This document shows, one piece after another, positions 24,563 to 32,961 of a DNA stretch of 64,000 nt (within the stretch, counting starts at the first letter, position 1; each line of letters opens with the position of its first letter). A model generated the notes under the pieces. The model made no database searches and had not been told where the DNA came from. It saw only the letters and a program-made list of their open reading frames with translations. This DNA comes from Motiliproteus sp. SC1-56 (GTDB lineage: Bacteria; Pseudomonadota; Gammaproteobacteria; Pseudomonadales; Balneatricaceae): NCBI RefSeq assembly GCF_017309075.1, contig NZ_JAEMGS010000006.1:169771-233770 (forward strand), read 5' to 3'. Position numbers and translations under genes: made by a program.

Positions 24563-26572
24563 ATGAAACTCTACATCGCCGAAAAACCCAGTCTAGGACG
24601 CGCCATCGCCGCGGTGCTGCCCAAGCCCCAGCGTAAGGAGCAGGGCTGCATCCACCTGGGCAACGGCGACTGTGTGACCTGGTGCATCGGTCACCTGCTG
24701 GAGCAGGCGGAGCCCCACGCCTACGATCCCGCGTTCAAGCGCTGGGGGCTCGAGGCCCTGCCCATCGTCCCCGAGCGTTGGCAGTTGACGCCGCGAGCCA
24801 AGGTGCGCAGCCAGCTCGCCGTCATCCGGCGGCTGGTTAAACAGGCTGACACCTTGGTTCACGCCGGCGACCCGGATCGCGAAGGGCAGCTGTTGATCGA
24901 CGAAGTCATCGACTACCTGGGTGTTCCCGCCGCCAAGCGGGCCGGCACGCAGCGCTGCCTGATCAGCGACCTCACCCCGGCGGCGGTGCGCCGTGCCCTG
25001 CAGAACCTGCGCCCCAATCGCGAGTTCGTGCCCCTGTCCACTTCTGCCCTGGCCCGCGCCCGGGCCGACTGGCTGGTGGGGATCAACCTGACACGGGCCT
25101 GCACTCTACAGGGACAGCGGGTCGGCTACCGGGGTGTGCTTTCGGTCGGTCGCGTCCAGACCCCGGTACTGGGGCTGGTGGTCAATCGCGACCGCGAGAT
25201 CGAACACTTCGTCAGCCGCCCTTTCTACGCCGTGCGCGCCCATCTGGAGACCGCCGGCGGCGACCGTTTCACGGCCGACTGGCGCCCCAGCGAAGCCTGC
25301 CGCCCGCACATGGATGAGGAGGGGCGAGTGCTCTCACGGCCCCTGGCCGAGCACGTGGTCCGACGGATCCAGGGCCAGCCGGCCCGAGTGCTTAAGGTGG
25401 AGGAGAAAACGCGGCGCCGGGCGCCCCCCCTGCCCTACAACCTCTCCGCCCTGCAGATCGACGCCGCCCGCCTTCACGGACTCAGCGCCCAGCAGGTGCT
25501 CGATACCTGCCAGGCGCTTTACGAGCGCCACAAGCTGATCACCTACCCTCGCTCCGACTGCCGCTATCTGCCTGCCGAGCAACACGCTCACGCCCCCCAG
25601 GTGGCGGCAGCGCTTGCAGGCTTTAGCGAGGGTCTCGACCGGGCGAGGCAAGGGGCCGACTTCCAGCTGCGCAGCCAGGCCTGGAACGACAGCCGGGTCG
25701 GCGCTCACCATGCCATTATTCCCACCAGCCGACCGGTTCAGCAGATTAGTTTAAGTAATAGGGAAGCGCAGGTTTACCGGCTGGTGGCGCGCCAGTATCT
25801 GGCCCAGTTTTACCCCGCCCAGCGCTATCTCGAAACCAAGGTGGACCTGGAGATCACCGGTGGCCTGTTTCAGGCCCGCGCCCGCCGTATCCTGGAGACA
25901 GGCTGGAAAGCGCTGTTCGAGCGGGATCGGCAAAAAGATGCTGACGGCGATACCGGTGAATCCGAATCCAACGCCCTACCGCCCCTGGCCGAAGGCGACG
26001 AGCACCTTTGCCGTGAAGGCGAGCTGCTGGAGAAACAGACCCAGTCCCCCAAGGCCTTTACCGACGCCACCCTGATGGCGGCCATGACCGGCATCGCCCG
26101 CTTCGTCAGGGATCCCGAGGTGCGCCGTATTCTCAAAGAGACCGACGGCCTGGGCACGGAGGCGACCCGGGCCGGCATTGTCGAGCTCCTGTTCAAGCGC
26201 GGTTTCCTGCGCCGCGAAGGCAAGGCCATCCGCGCCACCGCTGCCGGTCAAGGGCTCGTAGACAGCCTACCCGAGGAGCTGGTGCGCCCCGACATGACAG
26301 CGCGTTGGGAGTCCCAGCTGGCCGGCATCAGCGAGCGCCGCAGCAGCTACGCCGCCTTCATGCAGCCCCTGACCGAGGGGGTGGCACGGCTGGTAGCCGA
26401 AACCACCCGCCAGCTACCGCGTGCGCTGGAGGGAGTCAAGGCGGAAAGGCCACCCAAGGGTCGCTTGCGCCCCCGACGCGGGGGGTGCAAACCGACTACC
26501 CGCAAACGACGGGGCCAGAAGCCAGTCGAACATTCAGCCCGCAAGGCTCGCCGCACTGCCACCGGGCATTGA
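24563..26572 (+). CDS. topB: DNA topoisomerase III
   Basis: 669-residue type IA topoisomerase that decatenates and relaxes DNA by single-strand passage. The N-terminal TOPRIM domain starts MKLYIAEKPSLGRAIA and has HAGDPDREGQLL with the metal-binding acidic residues (about 95-106). The catalytic tyrosine is Tyr328 in LITYPRSDCRYL, the position known for E. coli TopB. VGRVQTPVLGLVVNR and DAALMAAMTG-like DATLMAAMTGI are also typical. The C-terminal ~50 residues are strongly basic (Arg/Lys/Pro), without zinc-finger cysteine quartets. It is followed after 55 bases by a nucleotide cyclase gene on the same strand. Confidence 0.95.
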   Translation: MKLYIAEKPSLGRAIAAVLPKPQRKEQGCIHLGNGDCVTWCIGHLLEQAEPHAYDPAFKRWGLEALPIVPERWQLTPRAKVRSQLAVIRRLVKQADTLVHAGDPDREGQLLIDEVIDYLGVPAAKRAGTQRCLISDLTPAAVRRALQNLRPNREFVPLSTSALARARADWLVGINLTRACTLQGQRVGYRGVLSVGRVQTPVLGLVVNRDREIEHFVSRPFYAVRAHLETAGGDRFTADWRPSEACRPHMDEEGRVLSRPLAEHVVRRIQGQPARVLKVEEKTRRRAPPLPYNLSALQIDAARLHGLSAQQVLDTCQALYERHKLITYPRSDCRYLPAEQHAHAPQVAAALAGFSEGLDRARQGADFQLRSQAWNDSRVGAHHAIIPTSRPVQQISLSNREAQVYRLVARQYLAQFYPAQRYLETKVDLEITGGLFQARARRILETGWKALFERDRQKDADGDTGESESNALPPLAEGDEHLCREGELLEKQTQSPKAFTDATLMAAMTGIARFVRDPEVRRILKETDGLGTEATRAGIVELLFKRGFLRREGKAIRATAAGQGLVDSLPEELVRPDMTARWESQLAGISERRSSYAAFMQPLTEGVARLVAETTRQLPRALEGVKAERPPKGRLRPRRGGCKPTTRKRRGQKPVEHSARKARRTATGH

Positions 26573-26627
26573 CCTCGAGGGGCAGTTACGCTGAACTGCA
26601 GTCACCCTCCCCAGCTGGAGCCCAGCC

Positions 26628-27842
26628 ATGACCACTCCGCCATCAGCCCACTTAGGATCTGCCGACGCCGTGATAGCCTGGCTGCTGCGCGAAGGCCGCC
26701 TGCTTCCGGATGCCGCCACGCTCACCGCCGCGCTCGGCAGGCGGCTGCTGGAAGCGGGGCTGCCGGTTGATCGGGTACGGGTCAGCCTGCGCACCCTCAA
26801 CCCTCTGGTCGTGGGTCGGGCATTTACCTGGTGGCAGGATCGCGACGCGGTGGAGGTTTTCAACCCACCCCATAGCATCCTGGATTCCCCCGATTACCTG
26901 GGCAGCCCCATCGAAGCCGTGCACCGAAGCGCACGCCCTTATCGCTGTCGTCTCGCGCAGACGCCCCCCGGGTCCCAGCACCAAAGCCTTGAAGTGCTGC
27001 GTGCCCGGGGCACCACCGATTACCTGGCACTGGCCCTGCGCTTCAACCAGGACCCGGTCCCCGGCCCCTGGATTCTCAGCAGCCGAGCCCCCGGGGGGTT
27101 TAACGACGCAGACGTCGAGAAGCTGCAACGCATCGCCCACGCCCTGGCCCCGGTACTGGAGGTACACGCCCTCACCGCAACTACACGCTCCCTGTTGGAC
27201 ACCTACCTGGGGCCTCGCAGCGGGCAACGGGTCTTCGATGGCCAGGTACGTCGGGGTGACGGTGAGCGGATCCAGGCCGCCATCTGGTACAGCGACATGC
27301 GTAATTCCACCGGCATCACCGAAACCCTACCCCTGGAACAGCTGCTGGAGCTGCTGAACCGGCATTTCGAAGTAATCAGTGATGCGGTAAGAGCCGAGGG
27401 GGGCGAGGTGCTGCGGTTTATCGGCGATGCTCTGCTGGTGGTGTTTGCCGCCGCGCCCGGCCCGTCACTGCAGGCGGCCTGCAACGCCGCCCTGCGCGCC
27501 GCCACCAAGGCTCGACGCGCCATGGCCGCGGTCAACCAGGAGCTGCAGGGCAAAGGCTTGCCCGAGGTACACTACGGGCTGGGGCTGGATGTGGGGGAAG
27601 TCGTCTACGGCAATGTCGGTGCCCGTGACAGGCTCGACTTTACGGTCATGGGGCGCGCCGTCAACCGCGCGGCGCGCATCGAAACCCTGACCAAGGTCAC
27701 CGGCAGGGAGCTGCTGGCCTCCGCCCCCTTTGCCCGCCAGGTAGGTAACCGGCTGGGCTATGTGGGCGAGTTCCCGGTGGCGGGGATGGAAGCGCCCCTG
27801 CAAGTGTTCGGTCTGCGCGAACCGGATCAGAGCCCGACGTAG
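26628..27842 (+). CDS. Class III adenylate/guanylate cyclase with N-terminal GAF-like sensor
   Basis: 404-residue soluble protein. The N-terminal ~190 residues form a GAF-like or unassigned sensory region; the C-terminal domain (about 212-385) is a class III nucleotide cyclase. Metal-binding Asp223 is in IWYSDMRNST and Asp267 in RFIGDALLVVF. Arg263 stands where a purine-specifying Lys is common; Asp337 (RLDFTV), Asn346 and Arg350 (VNRAARIE) are conserved. Catalysis looks possible, making cAMP or cGMP; the Lys-to-Arg change leaves specificity open. No membrane helix is seen. It may be co-transcribed with topB, but the functions are not obviously linked. The stop overlaps by 16 bases the convergent gene at 27827-28177. 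Confidence 0.85.
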   Translation: MTTPPSAHLGSADAVIAWLLREGRLLPDAATLTAALGRRLLEAGLPVDRVRVSLRTLNPLVVGRAFTWWQDRDAVEVFNPPHSILDSPDYLGSPIEAVHRSARPYRCRLAQTPPGSQHQSLEVLRARGTTDYLALALRFNQDPVPGPWILSSRAPGGFNDADVEKLQRIAHALAPVLEVHALTATTRSLLDTYLGPRSGQRVFDGQVRRGDGERIQAAIWYSDMRNSTGITETLPLEQLLELLNRHFEVISDAVRAEGGEVLRFIGDALLVVFAAAPGPSLQAACNAALRAATKARRAMAAVNQELQGKGLPEVHYGLGLDVGEVVYGNVGARDRLDFTVMGRAVNRAARIETLTKVTGRELLASAPFARQVGNRLGYVGEFPVAGMEAPLQVFGLREPDQSPT

Positions 27843-28177
27843 TTACCCACTTCAAAGGCGTCGGGGCGGCCTTCCTCAAGCCCGAAATAACACACTTCCT
27901 CGCGCTCACCGCTCTGTTCGTCGATCACTCCCAGCGCCCATTCCAGCTTGTGCTCCCGGGCCAGGCCATAGAGAAATGCCAGCGGCGCTTTGAGCTCCCC
28001 TTTGCGCTTGACGTGCATGTGCAGACCCAGGCGCGGCTCGTGCGGCTCGTCCACCGGGACATAATCAGCCCCCTGCTCCTCACTCCAGGCGGCGAGGGCG
28101 GCGGCTACCGGTGCCAGCCTTTGTGCCCTCACCTCAGGCTCGATTTCGCTCTCGTCCACGTAGATAAACAGTTGCAT
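27827..28177 (-). CDS. Conserved hypothetical protein, 116 residues
   Basis: Acidic cytoplasmic protein starting MQLFIYVDESEIEPEV, with alternating strands and helices (LAPVAAALAAWSEEQGADYV, LGLHMHVKRKGELKAPLAFLYGLA, LEWALGVIDEQSGEREEVCYFGLEEGRP). The regular pattern and conserved-looking length suggest a folded single domain, but no function is recognised. The ATG at 28177 follows a GAGGG; an ATG 42 bases earlier is possible but the added residues are basic and unlike the rest. The 3' end overlaps the cyclase gene on the other strand. Confidence 0.65.
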   Translation of the reverse strand: MQLFIYVDESEIEPEVRAQRLAPVAAALAAWSEEQGADYVPVDEPHEPRLGLHMHVKRKGELKAPLAFLYGLAREHKLEWALGVIDEQSGEREEVCYFGLEEGRPDAFEVGNYVGL

Positions 28178-28441
28178 ACGCCCTCGCCCTTTTGCTGTTC
28201 TGGAAAAGGGGTCGATCATAGCGGTTTCACCCTCGGAAAACAGCCTCGTTCCCGAGGACCGAGCGGATGCACGCGCCGCGCAGCCTCGGAAACACGCTTG
28301 CCCCCTATACTTCTACCCGCTATGCCTTATCATCGGAGTCAGGTAAGACGCCATCCGGTCGCCAATCAAGGATAACCATAATCCGCGGCACCCCGGTCGC
28401 CGCGTTCAACGACTCGCAAAGTCTAGAAGGATACCCGCACG

Positions 28442-30733
28442 ATGTCCGACAACTTCAAGGAAAGCGCCCTGCGCTACCATACCGATCCGGTCCCCGGAAA
28501 GCTGGCCATCCAGCCCACCAAGCCCCTCTCCAACAAGCGTGACCTCTCCCGCGCCTACTCCCCCGGAGTCGCCTACGCCTGCGAGGCCATCGTCGAGGAC
28601 GCCAACGAAGCCGCACGCATGACCGCCCGCGGCAACTTGGTGGGGGTAATTTCCAACGGCACCGCGGTGCTGGGTCTGGGCAACATCGGGCCCCTGGCCT
28701 CCAAGCCGGTAATGGAAGGCAAGGCGGTGCTGTTCAAGAAGTTCGCCAACATCGACGTCTTTGACATCGAGGTCAACGAGAACGACGTCGACAAACTGGT
28801 GGACATCATCTGCGCCCTGGAGCCCACCTTCGGCGGTATCAACCTTGAGGACATCAAGGCGCCGGAGTGTTTTATCGTCGAGGCCAAGTGCCGCGAGCGG
28901 ATGAACATCCCGGTTTTCCACGATGACCAGCACGGTACCGCCATCGTCGCCGCCGCCGCGGTCTACAACGGACTGCGGGTGGTCGAAAAGCAGATCGAAG
29001 AGATCAAGTGCGTGGTCTCCGGCTCCGGCGCCGCCAGCATTGCCTGCGTCGACCTGCTGGTCAGCATGGGCCTGAAAAAAGAGCACGTGACCCTGATCGA
29101 CCGCAGCGGCGTCATTTACCAGGGACGCGAAGGAGGCATGAACCCCTGGAAAGAGAAGTACGCCCGAGATACCGCCGATCGCACCCTGGAGGATGCCATC
29201 AAGGGCGCCGACCTCTTCATGGGGCTGTCCGGTCCCGGCGTGCTGACCCAGGAGATGGTCAAGACGATGGCCGACAAGCCGCTGATCCTGGCCATGGCCA
29301 ACCCCACCCCCGAGATCATGCCGGAGCTCGCGAAGGAGGTGCGCCCCGATGCGATCCTCGCCACCGGCCGCTCCGACTACCCCAACCAGGTCAACAACGT
29401 CCTCTGCTTCCCCTTCATCTTCCGGGGCGCCCTGGACTGCGGCGCCACCACCATCAACGAGGCGATGAAGCAGGCAGCGGTGAAAGCCATCGCGGACCTG
29501 GCGATGAAGCAGGCCACCGACGTGGTCACCGAGGCCTACGCCGGGGAGGACCTCACCTTCGGTCCCGACTACCTGATTCCCAAGCCCTTTGACCCGCGCC
29601 TGATCGAGGAGGTGCCGGTGGCGGTGGTGGAAGCCGCCATGGCCAGTGGTGTCGCCACCCGGCCCATCGAAGACCTTGAAGCCTACCGCCAGTCCCTGCA
29701 CGAATTCGTCAACCGCGCCGGCCTTTTCATGCAGCCGGTGATCGAGACCGCCAAGCAGGGGCCCAAGCGGCGCCTGGTCTTCGCCGAAGGCGAGAACGAC
29801 GACGTGCTCATGTCCATGCAGGCGATTGTCGACGAAGGCGTGGCTCAGCCGCTTTTGATCGCCCGCCAGGAGATTGTCGACGAGGCCATGGAGCGCCTGG
29901 GGCTGCGCTTTAACCTGGGCGAGGATGTGCTGGTGTTCGACCCCCGCGACTGCGACCGCCACGACCGCTACTGGCAGCACTACCACGACAAGGTGGGGCG
30001 CAAGGGCATTACCGTGGAAGCAGCCCGCTCGCAGATGCGCCAGAACCCGACGGCGCTGGCCGCGACCATGGTGGACATGGGTGAAGTCCACGGCATGATC
30101 TGCGGCAAGGTCAACCGCTTCGAGCACCACTTCCGCCATATCCTCGAGGTGCTGGGGACCAACGGCAACGGCCACGTCTCCTCGGTCTGCACCCTGCTGC
30201 TGCCCACCGGCCCGCTGTTCCTGGCCGATGCGTTCCTCAACGTGGACCCCACCACCGACGAGCTGGTCTCGATCACCGAATCCAGCATCGACTTCGTCAA
30301 GAACTTCGGGGTCGAGCCCAAGGTGGCGCTGCTCTCGCACTCCAACTTCGGCTCCGCCCGCACCGACCAGGCGAAGAAGGTACGGGCCGCGGCCGCCACC
30401 CTGCGCGAACGCCACCCGGGCGTTCAGATCGACGGCGAGATGCACGCCTACACCGCCATGAACGAGGCGTTGCGCCAGCGCATCCTGCCCGGGGCCAACC
30501 TCTCCGGCAGCGCCAACCTGCTGATCATGCCCAACCTGGATGCGGCCAACATCGCCCTGGGGCTGATCCGCTCGTTGACCGACGCGCTGCTGATCGGCCC
30601 CTTCCTCAACGGCATCAGCAAGCCGGCACACATCGTGATTCCCTCGGTCTCGCCCCGGGGTATCTTCAACATGAGTGCCCTCACCGCCGCCGACGTGCAA
30701 CGTTACTGCAAGGACAACGTCTGCATGCCCTGA
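28442..30733 (+). CDS. maeB: NADP-dependent malic enzyme MaeB (malic enzyme-phosphotransacetylase fusion)
   Basis: 763-residue two-domain enzyme that decarboxylates malate to pyruvate with NADP, feeding NADPH and gluconeogenic or acetyl-CoA pools. The malic-enzyme half (about 1-430) has [43 protein letters not shown], the metal-binding [12 protein letters not shown], the nucleotide-binding [13 protein letters not shown] and MANPTPEI. The C-terminal half (about 430-763) is a phosphotransacetylase-like domain with [10 protein letters not shown] and [17 protein letters not shown], thought in MaeB to be regulatory. AAGGA lies ten bases upstream. It fits with the glyoxylate-bypass genes earlier in the window as malate-consuming metabolism. 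A strong terminator follows. Confidence 0.96.
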   Translation: MSDNFKESALRYHTDPVPGKLAIQPTKPLSNKRDLSRAYSPGVAYACEAIVEDANEAARMTARGNLVGVISNGTAVLGLGNIGPLASKPVMEGKAVLFKKFANIDVFDIEVNENDVDKLVDIICALEPTFGGINLEDIKAPECFIVEAKCRERMNIPVFHDDQHGTAIVAAAAVYNGLRVVEKQIEEIKCVVSGSGAASIACVDLLVSMGLKKEHVTLIDRSGVIYQGREGGMNPWKEKYARDTADRTLEDAIKGADLFMGLSGPGVLTQEMVKTMADKPLILAMANPTPEIMPELAKEVRPDAILATGRSDYPNQVNNVLCFPFIFRGALDCGATTINEAMKQAAVKAIADLAMKQATDVVTEAYAGEDLTFGPDYLIPKPFDPRLIEEVPVAVVEAAMASGVATRPIEDLEAYRQSLHEFVNRAGLFMQPVIETAKQGPKRRLVFAEGENDDVLMSMQAIVDEGVAQPLLIARQEIVDEAMERLGLRFNLGEDVLVFDPRDCDRHDRYWQHYHDKVGRKGITVEAARSQMRQNPTALAATMVDMGEVHGMICGKVNRFEHHFRHILEVLGTNGNGHVSSVCTLLLPTGPLFLADAFLNVDPTTDELVSITESSIDFVKNFGVEPKVALLSHSNFGSARTDQAKKVRAAAATLRERHPGVQIDGEMHAYTAMNEALRQRILPGANLSGSANLLIMPNLDAANIALGLIRSLTDALLIGPFLNGISKPAHIVIPSVSPRGIFNMSALTAADVQRYCKDNVCMP

Positions 30734-30761
30734 CGGGACCTGCCGGAGGTGTTACAAGCAC

Positions 30762-30795
30762 ACAAAAAAGGACGGCCCGGGCCGTCCTTTTTTGT
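30762..30795. terminator. Perfect 34-bp palindromic bidirectional terminator
   Basis: The 34 bases are a perfect palindrome: six A, a 9-bp GC-rich half-stem, its complement and six T, with one extra pair at each end. It terminates maeB on the + strand and the convergent gene at 30864-31517 on the - strand. Confidence 0.92.
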
Positions 30796-30863
30796 ATTAC
30801 GCCCCCTGCCGGTCATCGCGCAGGCTGATCGCGTGACTCAGGCAGGCGGTTACCGCCCGGGCT

Positions 30864-31517
30864 TCAGTACTTGCCCAAGCCGGCCCCGTTGGGAGAGATG
30901 AAGGGGACCCCGCCGCGGCTGCTAGTCTCCTGGACGATGATGAACTGCCCCCAGATGTCCGGACCCAGCTCCTGACCGTTAGCGTCAAACCAGACCTTGT
31001 TTTCGTCTTTGTAGGCCCCTTCCGGTGCCGCGACGATCTTGGTTTGAGAGAACGTCATCTTGCCGTTTTCATCGATGTAGTTCTCGGAGTAGATCTCCCA
31101 GGCGCCGGAACCGATGTAGCTCGGCAGGCCACTGTGGCGGTCAAGCTGCCCGTCCCAGTCTGCGTCCTTGTTGCTGAGCCAGGCGTCGTTCCACTTCATG
31201 GAAATATCGATGTTCCGGTAAGGCCAGGCCCAGTGAGTCTCCGCCTGCGGACAGACGCTCAGGTGAGCCTCGTCGTCGCCCTCATAGGGAGGACAGGCGT
31301 GGCCCTTACGTCCGGCGTAGGCATTGTAGTATGAACCCGAAAAACGGTGCGCCTGGTAGTTGTACCCGAAGATGTCATACCCCTTGGGGATAACCTCACC
31401 TTCGAGATAGTGTCCGGTGCTGTAATAGACATCCCCGCCAGTGATCGATCCGGCAGCGGCGTTTAATGAAACACCTACAAAAACGGTTGCAACAGCGGCT
31501 TTCATTATTTTTTGCAT
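30864..31517 (-). CDS. Secreted protein of unknown function, with a possible calcium loop
   Basis: 217-residue exported protein with a signal peptide (MQKIMKAAVATVFVGVSLNAAAG, cleavage near residue 23). The mature part is rich in Tyr, Trp, Gly and Asp, with segments such as GGDVYYSTGHYLEGEVIPKGYDIFGYNYQ and WPYRNIDISMKWNDAWLSN. DADWDGQLDRHSG looks like a DxDxDG calcium-binding loop. Two cysteines in the middle may pair. I recall similar secreted proteins from archaea and bacteria but no function; this memory cannot be checked here. The start at 31517 follows AGGGAAG at good spacing; a start 33 bases earlier adds only lysine-rich residues. Divergent from the LuxR-type regulator at 31871. Confidence 0.72.
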   Translation of the reverse strand: MQKIMKAAVATVFVGVSLNAAAGSITGGDVYYSTGHYLEGEVIPKGYDIFGYNYQAHRFSGSYYNAYAGRKGHACPPYEGDDEAHLSVCPQAETHWAWPYRNIDISMKWNDAWLSNKDADWDGQLDRHSGLPSYIGSGAWEIYSENYIDENGKMTFSQTKIVAAPEGAYKDENKVWFDANGQELGPDIWGQFIIVQETSSRGGVPFISPNGAGLGKY

Positions 31518-31870
31518 ATTCAACTTCCCTTTACCTTTTGGTTTCCACATTCAATCGGCCACAGCATCAGACCGCTGCCGCGCCTGAACGCACTAATGCC
31601 TTAGAAAAACAGGGGCCATAGGATAGTAGCCGAGGCTATATGCTTATACCAATAACAAAAAGGCTAATATCCGCTCTATGAACAAGAAGTTAGGACTGCA
31701 TTCTGGCAAACGGTGGGAAGCCGCCGGCGCCCGGCGTCCGTCGTGATGGGATGGCACAGCGCGCTGTTTGACGCGCGAACGCCAAGCATTTCCCGACAGC
31801 AGCTGGTTGTTGCGGAGAGGTTCAACGGGCACTATTACCTTGAGTATCGGGACAAGGAATCAAATAACGC
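31518..31870. other. Divergent intergenic region between secreted protein and LuxR regulator
   Basis: 353 bases. A small palindrome TAGCC-GA-GGCTA (31627-31638) lies in the AT-rich part near the expected promoter of the secreted-protein gene, and could be a regulator site. AAGGA occurs 14 bases before the regulator ATG. No gene is supported here. Confidence 0.4.
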
Positions 31871-32524
31871 ATGGACGCCAAGCCCCGCCGAATTCTGGTG
31901 GTCGACCCTCAGCCCGTGGTGCGCCTGGGACTTCGCTGGCTGGTCAATACCGCCCCCGGGTTCGAGATCGACGCAGAAGCCGCCGGCGTGCCCGAAGCCC
32001 TGGAAAGCTTTGACCGGGCGCCTCCTGACCTAGTGGTGCTGGAGGCGGCGCTGCGCGACGGAAGCTGTTTTGACCTGATCAAGCGCCTGAAAGCACGCCG
32101 CCGGTCGATCCCGATTCTGGTCTGGTCCAACGCGCCCGAAGCCGTTTACGCCGCGCGGGTTCTGCGCATCGGGGCCCTGGGCTACATCGGCAAAGCCAGC
32201 CCCGCCGAGGAGCTGCTGGCCGCACTCAACAGCGTGCTCAACCACGAGCGCTACCTGAGCCGGGCCGCCACACACGCATTTTTGCGAAGCAGTTACGGGC
32301 AGGATGAGGGAGAAGGCGCACCCCTGGCCGACCTTTCCAACCGTGAGCTGGAAGTCTTTCGCTGGCTGGGTGAAGGGGTTGCCCTGGAGGAGATCGCCGC
32401 CAACCTCAGCATCAGCGTTCATAGCGTCAACAGTTACCGCCACCGCATCAGAACCAAGCTGGGACTGAACAGCAGCGCCAGCCTGCAGGCCCGGGCTTCC
32501 CGCTGGTGCCTCGACAACTTGTAG
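31871..32524 (+). CDS. LuxR/NarL-type regulator with degenerate receiver domain
   Basis: 217-residue DNA-binding regulator with the NarL layout: receiver-like domain (about 7-125) and C-terminal LuxR-type helix-turn-helix (about 150-212; LSNRELEVFRWLGEGV, then EEIAANLSISVHSVNSYRHRI). The receiver lacks key residues: Glu58 (VVLEAAL) replaces the phospho-accepting Asp, and only one acidic residue is left in the metal-binding pair (VVDPQP, Asp12). Lys108 (GYIGKAS) is kept. A glutamate at the acceptor site may mimic phosphorylation, so the protein may be constitutively active or controlled by other means. No kinase is adjacent. The divergent secreted-protein gene is a candidate target. Confidence 0.85.
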   Translation: MDAKPRRILVVDPQPVVRLGLRWLVNTAPGFEIDAEAAGVPEALESFDRAPPDLVVLEAALRDGSCFDLIKRLKARRRSIPILVWSNAPEAVYAARVLRIGALGYIGKASPAEELLAALNSVLNHERYLSRAATHAFLRSSYGQDEGEGAPLADLSNRELEVFRWLGEGVALEEIAANLSISVHSVNSYRHRIRTKLGLNSSASLQARASRWCLDNL

Positions 32525-32613
32525 CACAGCGCTTTCCCGGCGCGTCCGTGCCGACTCCCGGGCCGGCTTCTATACTCTTTAACCCGTCAGTTTCACCCTC
32601 AAAGGAGATCACC

Positions 32614-32913
32614 ATGCAACGGATGCTTGCCCCTTTCTGGCTCGGGGCGTTCGCCGCTTCACTGCTTAGCGCAACGGCGCTGGCGGAGGACCGCTATGAA
32701 CGCTTTGACCGCCTCGACCTGGATGGCAATGGCCGCCTCACGACCCTCGAGGTCGAGCAGCATCACGACATCCGCAAGCACTGGGATCAAGTGGACTTGG
32801 ACGCAAGCGGCGATATCGACCTCATCGAGTTCAGCGCCTTTGAAGCGCAAATGGAAGAGTCCGGTGAAGAACCCATCACGGGGGCCAAAGAGCCAAAGGC
32901 AAGAGCTGATTGA
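32614..32913 (+). CDS. Small periplasmic EF-hand protein
   Basis: 99-residue exported protein with a signal peptide (cleavage near residue 24, ATALAED) followed by two EF-hand-like loops: DLDGNGRLTTLE and DLDASGDIDLIE, each with the DxDxxG spacing. The remainder is acidic and lysine-poor. It probably binds calcium in the periplasm; the partner is unknown. AAGGAG lies six bases before the ATG. It is 89 bases downstream of the LuxR-type regulator on the same strand. Confidence 0.8.
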   Translation: MQRMLAPFWLGAFAASLLSATALAEDRYERFDRLDLDGNGRLTTLEVEQHHDIRKHWDQVDLDASGDIDLIEFSAFEAQMEESGEEPITGAKEPKARAD

Positions 32914-32961
32914 GCCAGTAGCAGCCACGCCGCGGCCGAAGACGCCGCTAGGCTAACGCCC

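Noticed and set aside
28406..30700. 764-codon open frame on the - strand opposite maeB
   Set aside because: It is an antisense shadow of the malic enzyme gene: composition is His/Gly/Val-rich and without domains, while the + strand matches MaeB throughout.
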